NCBI RefSeq assembly: GCF_002088945.1
Contig: NZ_NCSU01000007.1
Coordinates: 620,001-684,000, forward strand
Source of the DNA: Henriciella pelagia
Lineage (GTDB): Bacteria; Pseudomonadota; Alphaproteobacteria; Caulobacterales; Hyphomonadaceae
Reading direction: 5' to 3'
DNA: 64,000 nt
Part shown: positions 21,225 through 29,605 of the stretch, one piece after another
Position numbering within the stretch: position 1 is the first letter of the stretch
How the letters are laid out: the number at the start of each line of letters is the position of its first letter
The notes under the pieces: model-generated
Databases searched by the model: none
Seen by the model: the letters and a program-made list of their open reading frames with translations, nothing else
Told to the model about the DNA's origin: nothing
Translations under genes and position numbers: made by a program

Positions 21225-23393
21225 CTACAGAAACGAGTATGGATCAATATCAGCCGAGACGCGGACCTGCGAGGGCAGCTTCATCGCGCTGAGCCAGGCG
21301 GACATATAGGCCGAGAGGTCCACGTCGCGGGGGCTGGTGATGAGGAAGCGGATGCGGTGGCGCCCTCGCAGGATGGAGATAGGGGCCGGGGCCGGGCCGT
21401 AGACGGTAACGCCTTCGCCGTTGGGCGCGGCCTGTCCGGCGATCTTCCCAGCTTCCTGGATGAGCTCTGGCGAGGGCGCGGACATGATCAGCGCGGCCAT
21501 GCGCCCGAACGGCGGGAGCATCAGCTCGGCACGGACATCGCGTTCGATCTGCAGGAAGCCGTCGCGATCTCCAGCGGCGAGCGCGATCATGGCCGGGTTT
21601 TCGGGGCCATAAGTCTGGATGAGGGCTCGGCCGGGATGTTCGGCGCGGCCTGCGCGGCCTGCGACCTGGCTGAGGAGCTGGTAGGTGCGCTCACCGGCGC
21701 GAAGGTCCCCGCCTTTCATGCCGCTATCTGCGTCCACGACGCCGACGAGGGTGAGCTTCGGAAAGTTGTGGCCTTTGGCGACGATCTGCGTACCGATCAG
21801 CACGTCGATCTCGCCGGCCGCCATGCGGTCGACAATGCCGCGCGTTTCTTCGCCTGAGCGGGCCGTGTCGGAGGAAAAGATTTCGATGCGGGCTTGCGGG
21901 AGGAGGGTGCGGACTTCTTCGGCGACGCGTTCCACGCCGGGGCCGACGCCCATGAGCGAGTCCTTTGCGCCGCACATCGGACATTTCTCAGGCTTCGGTA
22001 TGGACCAGCCGGTCAGGTGGCAGACAAGGCGGTTGGTGTAGCGGTGCTCTGTCAGCCAGCTTTCCGTGGCAGGGCTTTTGAGGCGCTCGCCGCACGCCTT
22101 GCAGATGACGAGAGGGGCATAGCCGCGCCGGTTCAGGAAGAGGAGCGACTGCTCTCCCGCTTCCAGCGTTTCGACCAGGGCGCGCGAGAGAAGCGGCGAC
22201 AACCAGTTGCCCTTTTCGGGCGGGTTGGTGCGCAGGTCGACGAGTTCGACGTCCGGAAGTTTCGCGGCACCGGGGCGGGCCGAAAGCTTGAGGCGCTGAT
22301 AGCGGCCCTGTTCGGCGTTCACCATTGTTTCAAGCGCAGGTGTTGCAGAAGCAAGGATGATCGCCGCATCCTCCAGCTTGGCGCGCATTACGCCCATGTC
22401 GCGGGCATGATAGGTGACGCCGTCTTCCTGTTTGAACGAGGTGTCATGCTCTTCATCGATGATGATGAGCTTCAGATTGCGGAACGGCAGGAAGAGCGCC
22501 GAGCGTGCGCCGATGACAATGCGGGCGCGGCCATGAGCGGTCTCACGCCATGTGCGGCGGCGTTCTGCATCCGACAGGCCGGAATGCCAGGGGGCAGGCG
22601 GCGCGCCGAACCGGGCTTCGAAACGCGAGAGGACGGCCTGCGTCAGCGCGATTTCCGGCAGGAGGACGAGGATTTGCGCATCATCGGCCTTTGAGAGCGC
22701 TTCTGCGATGGCTTCGAAATAGACCTCGGTCTTGCCGGAGCCTGTGATGCCGTCGAGGAGGAAGGGCTGGAAACCGCCTTTGGCGACAGCGGCTCGCAGC
22801 GCCTTGCCGGCCTCGGCCTGTTCGCCGGTGAGGTGGTCGCCGACACCGAAATTGGTCGGCTGGGGGTAGGGCAGGTCTGTGTCGACCTCGCGGGCTTCGA
22901 GCGCGCCGATATCGACAAGGCCTTTGACGACTCCGGGGGAGACGCCAGCCTGCCGGGCGAGTTCTGCCGCGCTGGTCGGTCCTGCATCGCGGGCGGCGTC
23001 GAGCACCTTGATGCGGGCATCCGTCATCCGGTTGGAGCGGTGGCCGGTGGGCACATAGATGGTCGATGTTGGGGAAGGCCGGAGCCCGCCGCGCGCGCGC
23101 AGCACCATGGCCAGAACATGGCCGGGATGGGCAACATTGTAGCGCGCGGCAAAGCTTACGAATTTTCGCATCGCCTCGGGCATGGGTGGGGTAGGAAAGA
23201 CATCGAGGACGGGTTTCAGGTCCCGCTCGTCATCCGGTTTTTTCTCGACGACCTCCCAGACGACGCCGGTCCGCTCGATCTTGCCGAGCGGGGCGCGCAC
23301 ATAGCTGCCGGGGCGGGCGTCCATGCCATCGGGAATGGCATAGTCGAACGGCTCTGGCAGCGGGAGCGGGAAGAGGATGCGGGCGAGTTTCAT
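21225..23393 (-). CDS. priA: PriA, replication restart primosomal helicase
   Basis: A 722-residue superfamily 2 helicase that reloads the replisome at collapsed forks. It shows the N-terminal 3'-DNA-binding region (ARILFPLPLPEPFDYAIPDG), Walker A GITGSGKTEVY, DEEH box IIIDEEHDTSFKQEDG, zinc-binding cysteines (ICKACGERL and KCPMCGAKD, with others between), and helicase motifs IGTQIVAKGHNFPKLTLVGVVDAD and QVAGRAGR. The start is MKLARIL at 23393; in-frame sequence up to 23459 lies in a dispersed-repeat region and is not included. Its last 12 codons are duplicated upstream of atpH. Confidence 0.96.
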   Translation of the reverse strand: MKLARILFPLPLPEPFDYAIPDGMDARPGSYVRAPLGKIERTGVVWEVVEKKPDDERDLKPVLDVFPTPPMPEAMRKFVSFAARYNVAHPGHVLAMVLRARGGLRPSPTSTIYVPTGHRSNRMTDARIKVLDAARDAGPTSAAELARQAGVSPGVVKGLVDIGALEAREVDTDLPYPQPTNFGVGDHLTGEQAEAGKALRAAVAKGGFQPFLLDGITGSGKTEVYFEAIAEALSKADDAQILVLLPEIALTQAVLSRFEARFGAPPAPWHSGLSDAERRRTWRETAHGRARIVIGARSALFLPFRNLKLIIIDEEHDTSFKQEDGVTYHARDMGVMRAKLEDAAIILASATPALETMVNAEQGRYQRLKLSARPGAAKLPDVELVDLRTNPPEKGNWLSPLLSRALVETLEAGEQSLLFLNRRGYAPLVICKACGERLKSPATESWLTEHRYTNRLVCHLTGWSIPKPEKCPMCGAKDSLMGVGPGVERVAEEVRTLLPQARIEIFSSDTARSGEETRGIVDRMAAGEIDVLIGTQIVAKGHNFPKLTLVGVVDADSGMKGGDLRAGERTYQLLSQVAGRAGRAEHPGRALIQTYGPENPAMIALAAGDRDGFLQIERDVRAELMLPPFGRMAALIMSAPSPELIQEAGKIAGQAAPNGEGVTVYGPAPAPISILRGRHRIRFLITSPRDVDLSAYMSAWLSAMKLPSQVRVSADIDPYSFL

Positions 23394-23476
23394 GTCTGGG
23401 GAGGGTTTAGTGTGCGTGGGTGATTCCGTCACGTAGGGTGTGGCATTCATGCATCCCAAGCTGAACGCATCGCCCT

Positions 23477-23578
23477 CGTCCTTCGACTTCGCTCAGGATG
23501 AGGGCGAATGGCAACGTATCAGAAGAGCTCATCCTGAACGTGGTTCAACAGGCTCACCATGAGGGTCGAAGAACGGGC
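23477..23578. repeat. dispersed TTCGACTTCGCTCA-type repeat, copy 2
   Basis: The priA-xerC divergent region holds CTTCGACTTCGCTCAGGATG (23483-23502), its flanks GCCCTC...GAGGGC being complementary, then TCATCCTGAACGTGGTTCAA and CAGGCTCACCATGAGGGTCG (about 23530-23567). The words are shared with the copies at 6.5 kb and 28.4 kb. It contains an ATG (23559) in frame with xerC that is probably fortuitous. Confidence 0.6.
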
Positions 23579-23582
23579 CCGC

Positions 23583-24524
23583 ATGCTTCAATCACCTCTT
23601 AACCTTGCTCACCGACACTTTGCGGAGATGGAAATCCTCACCGCCTTTCTGGACTATGTCGAACGCGAGCGCCGGCTCGCGGCCAATACGGTTGAAGCCT
23701 ATGGCCATGACCTAGCGAGCTTCTTCGGCTTCCTGAACGGCCACCTCGGTGAGGACATTGGTATCAAGGCGTTTCGCCACCTGCATGCCTCTGACATTCG
23801 CGCGTTTCTCGCCAGGCGTCGCCGCGAGGGGCTGTCGGATGCCTCGATTGCGCGCGTGCTGTCGGCCATCAAGAGCTTTTATCACTGGCTTGACCGGCAT
23901 CACGGCATTGAGAATCCGGAGATCGCCTTCCTGCAGGGGCCGAAACGCGGCGCGCGCCTGCCACGGCCAGTTTCAGTGTCGGCGGCGAAAGACATGATCG
24001 AAACAGCTGAGGCTTTCGCAGAAGAGCCGTGGATTGGCGCGCGCGACGTGGCCGTACTGACACTGCTTTATGGCGCGGGCCTTCGTATTTCCGAAGCGCT
24101 GGGGCTCAATGGCGATGTTCGTCCGGCGCCAGAGCGGCTGCGGATCACCGGCAAGGGCGGAAAGGTGCGGATCGTTCCGCTGATCCCGGCAGTGCGCAAG
24201 GCGATGGACGATTATGTGCGCTACTGTCCCTACACGATCAGCAAGGAAACGCCCTTCTTCTATGGCGCACGCGGCAAGCGGCTGCAGCCAGCCATTGTGC
24301 AGAAAACTGTGCAGGTGCTTCGCGGCGCGCTTGGCCTGCCGGAGACGGCAACGCCGCATGCGCTGCGCCACGCTTTCGCGACGCACCTCTTGGCGCATAG
24401 GGCAGACCTTCGCGCCATCCAGACACTGCTTGGGCATGCGAGCCTGTCGACTACGCAGGTGTATACGGGCGTCGATTCGGAGCGTTTGCGGGCAGTCGTT
24501 GCCAGCGCCCATCCGCGCGGGTGA
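23583..24524 (+). CDS. xerC: tyrosine recombinase XerC
   Basis: A 313-residue tyrosine recombinase that resolves chromosome dimers at dif with XerD. The N-terminal core-binding domain is ILTAFLDYVERERRLAANTVEAYGHDLASF. The catalytic residues are Arg in YGAGLRISEALGL, Lys in ITGKGGKVRIVPL, His/Arg in PHALRHAFATHLL, His in LLGHASLSTTQ and the nucleophile Tyr in TQVYTGVD. The start MLQSPLN is chosen at 23583; MRVEE at 23559 comes from the dispersed repeat, and MEILTAF at 23631 is also possible. It is divergent from priA. XerC rather than XerD is inferred from overall likeness. Confidence 0.87.
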   Translation: MLQSPLNLAHRHFAEMEILTAFLDYVERERRLAANTVEAYGHDLASFFGFLNGHLGEDIGIKAFRHLHASDIRAFLARRRREGLSDASIARVLSAIKSFYHWLDRHHGIENPEIAFLQGPKRGARLPRPVSVSAAKDMIETAEAFAEEPWIGARDVAVLTLLYGAGLRISEALGLNGDVRPAPERLRITGKGGKVRIVPLIPAVRKAMDDYVRYCPYTISKETPFFYGARGKRLQPAIVQKTVQVLRGALGLPETATPHALRHAFATHLLAHRADLRAIQTLLGHASLSTTQVYTGVDSERLRAVVASAHPRG

Positions 24525-24555
24525 ACCGAAACAGGTTTCAATCCGTTAATCTGGT

Positions 24556-24939
24556 ATGCCGACCTCAAACGAGCTTGCCGAAGAGCGGACAGATCTTGCC
24601 CAGGACCGAACGGACTGGGCCGAGGACCGGACAATCCTAGCCAATGAACGAACGTTTGCGGGGTGGATGCGAACCGGACTGGCATCGGCCGGTATCGGTC
24701 TCGGTTTTCAGGCAATCTTCCGCGCGGTTGAGCCCACCTGGCTTGCCAAAGTCGGGGCGAGTGTCTTCCTGATGATCGCCATCATCGTTTTCTGGCTGGC
24801 ACAGGCCAAGGCCTGCAGCCTTGCCAAACGCATGGACGCGCATGCAGCCAAGCCGATGGGCCACTCCAATTTCAGGCGTATATCGCTTCTCTTCATCGCA
24901 GGGACAGTCACGCTGGCGACAATCCTCTGGCTTCTTTAA
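24556..24939 (+). CDS. DUF202 (YidH-like) small membrane protein
   Basis: A 127-residue inner-membrane protein with the DUF202 hallmark LANERTFAGWMRTGLA at about residues 28-43. It has three predicted membrane segments (GLASAGIGLGFQAIF, VGASVFLMIAIIVFWLA, LLFIAGTVTLATILWLL). The N-terminus has a repeated RTDLAQDRTDWAEDRTILA pattern. Function of the family is not established. It follows xerC by 31 bases and precedes the DMT transporter gene by 49. Confidence 0.82.
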   Translation: MPTSNELAEERTDLAQDRTDWAEDRTILANERTFAGWMRTGLASAGIGLGFQAIFRAVEPTWLAKVGASVFLMIAIIVFWLAQAKACSLAKRMDAHAAKPMGHSNFRRISLLFIAGTVTLATILWLL

Positions 24940-24988
24940 GACCAAAGTGCGATTGACCTTGATCACCGAACGCTGAACAAGCGCGGCG

Positions 24989-25882
24989 ATGCCTGTCTGG
25001 ATCCCGATCACGATCGCCGCTACCTTCCTGCAGAATGTGCGCTCACTGTTGCAGAAGAAGCTGCGCGACCGGCTGAGTGTATGGGGCTCGACGGCGGCGC
25101 GTTTCATCTTCGCAGCACCGCTCGCAATCCTTGTGGCGCTCGGCTTGTGGACGGTGACAGCGACAGAGCTTGCCGCGCCCGGCCCGGATTTTCTGGGGTT
25201 ACTTGTTGTAGGCGGCCTCGCGCAGGTCCTTGCGACCGGTTTCATGATCCACCTGTTCTCCTTCCGCAACTTCGCGGTCGGGACGGCGTTCACGAAGACC
25301 GAAGCGCTGCAGACGGCGCTGATAGGGCTCGTCATACTGGGCGAGACGCTGAGCCTTCCTGCGCTGGCGGCGATCATGGCCGGACTGGTCGGTATCCTGC
25401 TGATCTCGCTCCCAGCTGGCCCGGATGGGGCGAGGTTCCGCTTCGACCAGCGAATTGTCTATGGCCTCCTGTCTGGTGGGCTGTTCGGCGTGTCTGCTGT
25501 CTGCTTTCGCGGGGCCTCGCTGTCCCTTGGGGATGGGCCGGCAATCGTGCGCGCGAGCGTCACGCTGGCCTGCGTCCTCGTCTTCCAGTCGCTCGCGATT
25601 GCTGCATTTCTGAAGCTGCGTGAGCCCGGAGAGCTGTCGCGCGTGTTTGGCGCGTGGAAGATTACCGGGCTGGTCGGCCTTGTCGGCATGGCAGCGTCGC
25701 TCTGCTGGTTCACGGCCATGGCCATGGTCAATGCAGCGCTGGTGCGGGCCGTCGGGCAAGTCGAGATCGTCTTCACGATCGCGACCTCTTACTTCTTCTT
25801 CAAGGAGACGATCAGCGCGCGAGAATTTGCAGGGCTGGCTATTCTGACGGCGAGTATTGTGGCGTTGATTCTGCTGGCGTGA
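24989..25882 (+). CDS. DMT-superfamily EamA-type transporter
   Basis: A 297-residue membrane protein with about ten hydrophobic helices arranged as two EamA repeats, the pattern of drug/metabolite transporters. The second repeat starts near residue 150 (YGLLSGGLFGVSAVCFRGASL). The first repeat contains FRNFAVGTAFTKTEALQTALIGLVILGETLS and the second VRAVGQVEIVFTIATSYFFFKETIS, the equivalent helix-loop-ETxS ends. Substrate cannot be told. It converges with the SDR gene three bases away. Confidence 0.85.
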   Translation: MPVWIPITIAATFLQNVRSLLQKKLRDRLSVWGSTAARFIFAAPLAILVALGLWTVTATELAAPGPDFLGLLVVGGLAQVLATGFMIHLFSFRNFAVGTAFTKTEALQTALIGLVILGETLSLPALAAIMAGLVGILLISLPAGPDGARFRFDQRIVYGLLSGGLFGVSAVCFRGASLSLGDGPAIVRASVTLACVLVFQSLAIAAFLKLREPGELSRVFGAWKITGLVGLVGMAASLCWFTAMAMVNAALVRAVGQVEIVFTIATSYFFFKETISAREFAGLAILTASIVALILLA

Positions 25883-25885
25883 GGG

Positions 25886-26740
25886 TCAGTTGTCCTTGTT
25901 GAGCCCGTAGCGTTTCGCCATTGCCTTATCGACCATGCGCTTCGGCAGCAGGGTGGGGATTGTCCAGTTGGTGAGCTTGTTCGGCACCGGCGCGTAGCGG
26001 GCCTTCGGGCTGGCATCTGTAAGGGCGGTCTCGATGACTTCGGCTATCTTCTCAGGTGGCAGGCCGTCGCGTCCGCCTTTCAGCATGACGTCTGCGAAGG
26101 TCTCGATGGATTTTGCCCAGACCGAATTGGCATAGGGCTGGTTCCTGTTCATGTCCTCGGCCTTGTCCCAGATCGGCGTTTTCACCGCGCCCGGGCCGAT
26201 GGCGGTGGCGTCGATACCGTAGACCATCAGCTCGCGGCGGAGCGCATCGGTGATCGCCTCCACGGCATGTTTCGTGGCCGCATAAGCGCCGAGGAATGGG
26301 GCCGACAGGCGCCCTCCGACCGATGTGATATTGACGATGCGGCCCTTGTCGCCGGTGCGCGCCTCATCCATGCCGAGCAGGGGCAGGAAGGCCTGCGTTG
26401 CCCGCATCAGGCCAAACACATTGACGTCGAAATGCTGTTCGAACTCATCCATGGGCTGCAGCGCGAGCGGGCCCATATTGGCGATGCCGGCATTGTTGAC
26501 GAGGCCGCCCAGCGTCATGCCGTCCAGAGCGTTGGACACGGTCTCGACCGCCGCTTTGACCTGGTCCGGTTTGGCAACGTCGAGGATAAGCGGGACGATG
26601 TTGCTGTTTGCCTGCTTGAGCGGCTCACCATCGGAATGCTTGCGCACGCCCGCAAAGACCTTCCAGCCCTTGCCGGCCAGATATTCAGCGGCGGCCCGCC
26701 CGATGCCGGTGGATGCGCCTGTAATGACGACAGTTTTCAT
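25886..26740 (-). CDS. short-chain dehydrogenase/reductase
   Basis: A 284-residue classical SDR. The cofactor motif is TGASTGIG at 7-14, NNAG at 82-85, and the catalytic Ser 140, Tyr 153 and Lys 157 (GAYAATKHA). An Arg in VFAGVRKHSD suggests NADP(H) preference. The final LPKRMVDKAMAKRYGL is a tail common in SDRs acting on lipids or alcohols. Substrate unknown. It stands alone on the minus strand, converging on the transporter gene. Confidence 0.87.
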   Translation of the reverse strand: MKTVVITGASTGIGRAAAEYLAGKGWKVFAGVRKHSDGEPLKQANSNIVPLILDVAKPDQVKAAVETVSNALDGMTLGGLVNNAGIANMGPLALQPMDEFEQHFDVNVFGLMRATQAFLPLLGMDEARTGDKGRIVNITSVGGRLSAPFLGAYAATKHAVEAITDALRRELMVYGIDATAIGPGAVKTPIWDKAEDMNRNQPYANSVWAKSIETFADVMLKGGRDGLPPEKIAEVIETALTDASPKARYAPVPNKLTNWTIPTLLPKRMVDKAMAKRYGLNKDN

Positions 26741-26816
26741 GGAGTGCTCGCTTCGCCTGAGGGATTATTTGAATAGACGTAGGCGTGCCGGCAGAAAATT
26801 CGAGCCGCGTTTGCGT

Positions 26817-27314
26817 TCAATCTTCTGGCGGATCGTTCGAAATGACCCGGAGCTGCGGTTTCTGGCGCTTGGGGCGAGGCGCTGCGTCAGGTTTTTGCGG
26901 AAGCTCCGAGCCGCGAATGACGCCGAGCGTGGGTTTCTGCCTTTTCGGTGGCAGAGGCGGCGGCGCTTCGGATTCGACATCCTCGTCGAGCTGGCGCACA
27001 CGCGGCGTGTAGGCGAGCTTTTTCTTTGAGCCTAGCGGCTTGCGGGTCTTGAAGCCGCCGCCCTTGCCACGCGCTTTCTTGTCGATCTCTTTCAGCTTGC
27101 GGGTCTGAAGGGCTGACATCGGCTCTTCGAGATTGCCCTTTTCAGGGTCTGCGAAGGCCGAGCCATAGGTCTCAATGCGTTCCTCGACCTCTTCGAGGAA
27201 TTCCTTTTCCCAGTCAGAGAGTTCCGGGCCCTCACCGCGCGCAGCAAGATCGGCAGCCTTGCGCAGCTTACGCAAGGCCTTCCGCTTCTTTCTCTCATCA
27301 ATTTCGCGCGGCAT
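26817..27314 (-). CDS. conserved-looking hypothetical protein, highly charged
   Basis: A 165-residue soluble protein I do not recognise. Residues 1-60 are charged and helical (DERKKRKALRKLRKAADLAARG, ELSDWEKEFLEEVEERIETYGSAF). The rest is basic and low complexity with proline-rich pieces (PPPLPPKRQKPTLGVIRG and PKRQKPQLRVISNDPPED), two related RQKP-x-L repeats. There is no signal peptide or membrane segment. A nucleic-acid-binding role would fit the charge but is not shown. It follows gapR on the same strand after 53 bases and could be co-transcribed. Confidence 0.65.
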   Translation of the reverse strand: MPREIDERKKRKALRKLRKAADLAARGEGPELSDWEKEFLEEVEERIETYGSAFADPEKGNLEEPMSALQTRKLKEIDKKARGKGGGFKTRKPLGSKKKLAYTPRVRQLDEDVESEAPPPLPPKRQKPTLGVIRGSELPQKPDAAPRPKRQKPQLRVISNDPPED

Positions 27315-27367
27315 GACGCCATTAATCTAGGCGGGTTTCGCCCAAACGCAAAAGGTGTGAGCTGAGG

Positions 27368-27619
27368 CTAGATCTCGCCAAGAGCGATCAGATAGGTCTC
27401 GAGGATCGCTTCGGCTTCCTCGCGCTCCTGGCGGTCCTGCTTGCGGATACGGATGACCTGCCGGAGCGCTTTGGTGTCGTAGCCCATGGACTTGGCTTCC
27501 GCGAACACGTCCTTGATCTGGTCGGCGACTTCTTTCTTCTCTTCCTCGAGACGCTCAATGCGCTCGATGGTGAGGCGCAGCTTTTCCTTGGCGGCTTCTG
27601 TCAGCTTTCCATCATCCAT
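27368..27619 (-). CDS. gapR: GapR (DUF2312) nucleoid-associated protein
   Basis: An 83-residue protein matching DUF2312 from end to end: [29 protein letters not shown], then [19 protein letters not shown] and [14 protein letters not shown]. Caulobacter GapR forms a tetrameric clamp around overtwisted DNA ahead of replication and transcription forks and stimulates topoisomerases. The lysine/arginine helix [11 protein letters not shown] is the DNA-contact region in that work. The ATG at 27619 is unambiguous. It is divergent from msrB. Confidence 0.92.
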   Translation of the reverse strand: MDDGKLTEAAKEKLRLTIERIERLEEEKKEVADQIKDVFAEAKSMGYDTKALRQVIRIRKQDRQEREEAEAILETYLIALGEI

Positions 27620-27775
27620 GGGACGGTCCTTCGGTTAACCTTGTCGACGCCCGGCGTTCTAGTGAAGCCGGGACAAATTGGCGACCCCTGACTACAGGTG
27701 GGGCCGAGCGAGGATGAACTTATCCACACGCATTTGTGTATCGACGGTAAAGCGAGGCAAACTATATCCGCAGAC

Positions 27776-28303
27776 ATGACACACATCACCTCATTCTTCA
27801 CCCGCCGTGCCCTGCTTCTGGGCGGGGTGGCTGGCACGGTGCTGGCGGCCTGCACAAACAGGAGTACGGCAGAAACCTCCAGCGCCGCCGACAGCGAATA
27901 TGCCGAAACCGAATGGCGAGAGCTGACCTCGGATGAGTGGCGTGAGCGGCTGTCGCCTGCAGCTTTCGCCGTCCTGCGCGAAGAAGACACCGAGCGCGCC
28001 TTTACCTCTCCGCTGAATGACGAAAAGCGCGAAGGCATTTTCCACTGTGCAGGCTGCGACCTGCCACTGTTCAACTCCGACTGGAAGTATGACAGCGGCA
28101 CAGGCTGGCCGAGCTTCTGGCAGTTCATCGAGGGCAATCTCGGCACCAAGCCGGATAACAAGCTCTGGATGGAACGGACCGAGTATCACTGCGCCCGCTG
28201 CCTCGGCCATCAGGGACATGTCTTCAAGGACGGTCCGGCACCGACAGGGCTCAGATACTGCAACAATGGCGTTGCGCTAACGTTCAAGCCGGCGAGCGCT
28301 TAG
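27776..28303 (+). CDS. msrB: MsrB, peptide-methionine (R)-S-oxide reductase, exported lipoprotein form
   Basis: A 175-residue MsrB. The zinc cysteines are 91, 94, 139 and 142, and the catalytic Cys is 162 in LRYCNNGVALTF; SGTGWPSFWQ is the substrate pocket. The N-terminus (MTHITSFFTRRALLLGGVAGTVLAAC) has a twin-arginine pair at 10-11 and a lipobox Cys at 26. The enzyme is therefore probably exported, possibly by Tat, and anchored as a lipoprotein, to repair oxidised methionine in the periplasm. The start is set by the signal peptide; in-frame sequence upstream to 27698 is not needed. Confidence 0.92.
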   Translation: MTHITSFFTRRALLLGGVAGTVLAACTNRSTAETSSAADSEYAETEWRELTSDEWRERLSPAAFAVLREEDTERAFTSPLNDEKREGIFHCAGCDLPLFNSDWKYDSGTGWPSFWQFIEGNLGTKPDNKLWMERTEYHCARCLGHQGHVFKDGPAPTGLRYCNNGVALTFKPASA

Positions 28304-28327
28304 CGCTTTGCGCGTTTTTTCTCCCTC

Positions 28328-28477
28328 CCTCGACAGGCTCAGGATGAACGGGGGAGAGGATGGCGGTGTGCCAGGGGGCAGCCGCTTTTTCAGCGGCCGA
28401 ATGGTTCGACTTCGCTCACCATGTCGGCCTGATGCAAAGTCAGAAAAAGCCCGACATGGTGAGCGAAGTCGAACCAT
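28328..28477. repeat. dispersed repeat, copy 3, with a perfect 27-bp inverted repeat
   Basis: The 238 bases between msrB and the next gene hold three parts: CTCGACAGGCTCAGGATGAAC (first 20 bases from 28329), a small hairpin GCCGCT-TTTTC-AGCGGC (28381-28397), and a long palindrome. Its left arm 28401-28427 starts ATGGTTCGACTTCGCTCACC, its right arm 28451-28477 is the exact complement, and 23 bases lie between. It separates two convergent genes and would fold strongly in RNA from either side, so it may act as a shared terminator as well as being a mobile-type repeat. Confidence 0.8.
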
Positions 28478-28541
28478 AGCGGGCGATTAGTCGAAACGAT
28501 TGCGACTATCGCCCCCCCTTCTGGGGAGGGCCGGGGTGGGA

Positions 28542-29078
28542 TCAGCCGCCAAACGTCGTCCCGTCGCCCTCTTCGTCAGTGATCATCGTATTGGGATTGT
28601 TCGGGTCCTTGTGTTCATAACCGCGCTGGTCGGGGCTGACGAACAGGTCCATCTGGCGCGGATCGACCTGTTTCTTGCGCCGTGACGGCCGGGTGCGGCC
28701 GTGGCGGAAATAGAGATCGTCGGTGTGATCGGCTTCTTCGGCCTTTTTCTTCGGCCGGGCGGCCGCTTTGGGCTTTTCGGGCTGTGGTCTGGCCGTCTTC
28801 TTCGATGCCGTATTGCCAAGCTTCCAGTAGGTGATGGCGAGCACGGGCATGCCGTCGGCGTCTTCATAGGTCTGGATGAAGCCCTTTGCCTCGCCCGCTT
28901 CGGCTTGCTTCATTAGCGCCGGGAGGTCCTTGCTGGGCGGCTTCAGCCATTCTGTCTCCAGCGACAGGACGGGTGTGTCTCCCGCCAACTCTTCGGCCTG
29001 GTAGCGGGTGCGTGCAGCATTGCCCACGCCTTTCAGGGCGTCTTCGGCGGTCCGGGCAAGGGGATAGGCTAGGCTCAT
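28542..29078 (-). CDS. unknown protein with a C-terminal beta-clamp-binding-type motif, downstream of mmcB
   Basis: A 178-residue protein of no family I can name. Residues 1-90 look globular (an alpha/beta stretch TPVLSLETEWLKPPSKDLPALM, GFIQTYEDADGMPVLAITYWKLG). Residues 91-140 are Lys/Ala/Pro-rich and disordered, with a basic patch RTRPSRRKKQ. At 142-146 stands QMDLF, which fits the bacterial sliding-clamp-binding consensus QL[SD]LF, in the kind of exposed tail where such motifs occur. It starts 48 bases after mmcB on the same strand, with no terminator visible between, so it is probably under the same LexA box. A role at the replication fork during SOS is inferred, not shown. Confidence 0.72.
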   Translation of the reverse strand: MSLAYPLARTAEDALKGVGNAARTRYQAEELAGDTPVLSLETEWLKPPSKDLPALMKQAEAGEAKGFIQTYEDADGMPVLAITYWKLGNTASKKTARPQPEKPKAAARPKKKAEEADHTDDLYFRHGRTRPSRRKKQVDPRQMDLFVSPDQRGYEHKDPNNPNTMITDEEGDGTTFGG

Positions 29079-29126
29079 GGGGCTTCAGCTAGGCAGTGTT
29101 TGTTCAACCGTCCAGATGGCGGTGCA

Positions 29127-29585
29127 TCAGGACAGTGATATCAGGTCCGCAGGTGCAGGTTCTGCGCCAAAATTCAGCCGGTTCGCGGCAAGCCGGGCAA
29201 AGCGCAGCGTCACAGCCTTGCGGCGGGCCGCTGCTATCGGGGTCTTTGCTGGCGCCCGAAGGACGGCGCCGCCAAACCCGTCCGCCACAATGAGCCCGGC
29301 TTCATCCGGAATGAGGTCCTTTGGAAACCCATGGCCCACGGCGAAATAGAAGTAGTCGCAGAATGGGCGGTAGTCCGGCCATTTTCTGTCTGCACGGAAG
29401 TCAGCAATGGAGCTTTTCACCTCTACAATTGTCACCTCGCCCTTTGGGCAGATGGCGGCAATATCGGCGCGCCGCCCATTGGCCAGCGTCATTTCGGTGA
29501 CGCCGGCAAGGCTCATATCGCCAAACAGGCGTAATACGCCGCGGCAGATATCGCTGGCGCAGGGGTTGAGGTGATCATCAGCCAT
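29127..29585 (-). CDS. mmcB: MmcB-family DNA repair protein
   Basis: A 152-residue restriction-endonuclease-like protein. The fold's active-site pattern is visible: RRADIAAICPKGEVTIVEVKSSIADFRADRKW, with Asp and then Glu-x-Lys, followed by PDYRPFCDYFYFAVG. In Caulobacter, mmcB is a LexA-regulated gene contributing to mitomycin C resistance. The ATG at 29585 follows GGAGG five bases upstream; a GTG at 29597 is also in frame. A LexA-type box lies 21-35 bases before the start. Confidence 0.87.
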   Translation of the reverse strand: MADDHLNPCASDICRGVLRLFGDMSLAGVTEMTLANGRRADIAAICPKGEVTIVEVKSSIADFRADRKWPDYRPFCDYFYFAVGHGFPKDLIPDEAGLIVADGFGGAVLRAPAKTPIAAARRKAVTLRFARLAANRLNFGAEPAPADLISLS

Positions 29586-29605
29586 CACCGCCTCCACTAA
29601 AATCA

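Noticed and set aside
23394-23459. Longer PriA starting at 23459
   Set aside because: The extra residues lie upstream of the family start MKLARIL, next to repeat DNA.
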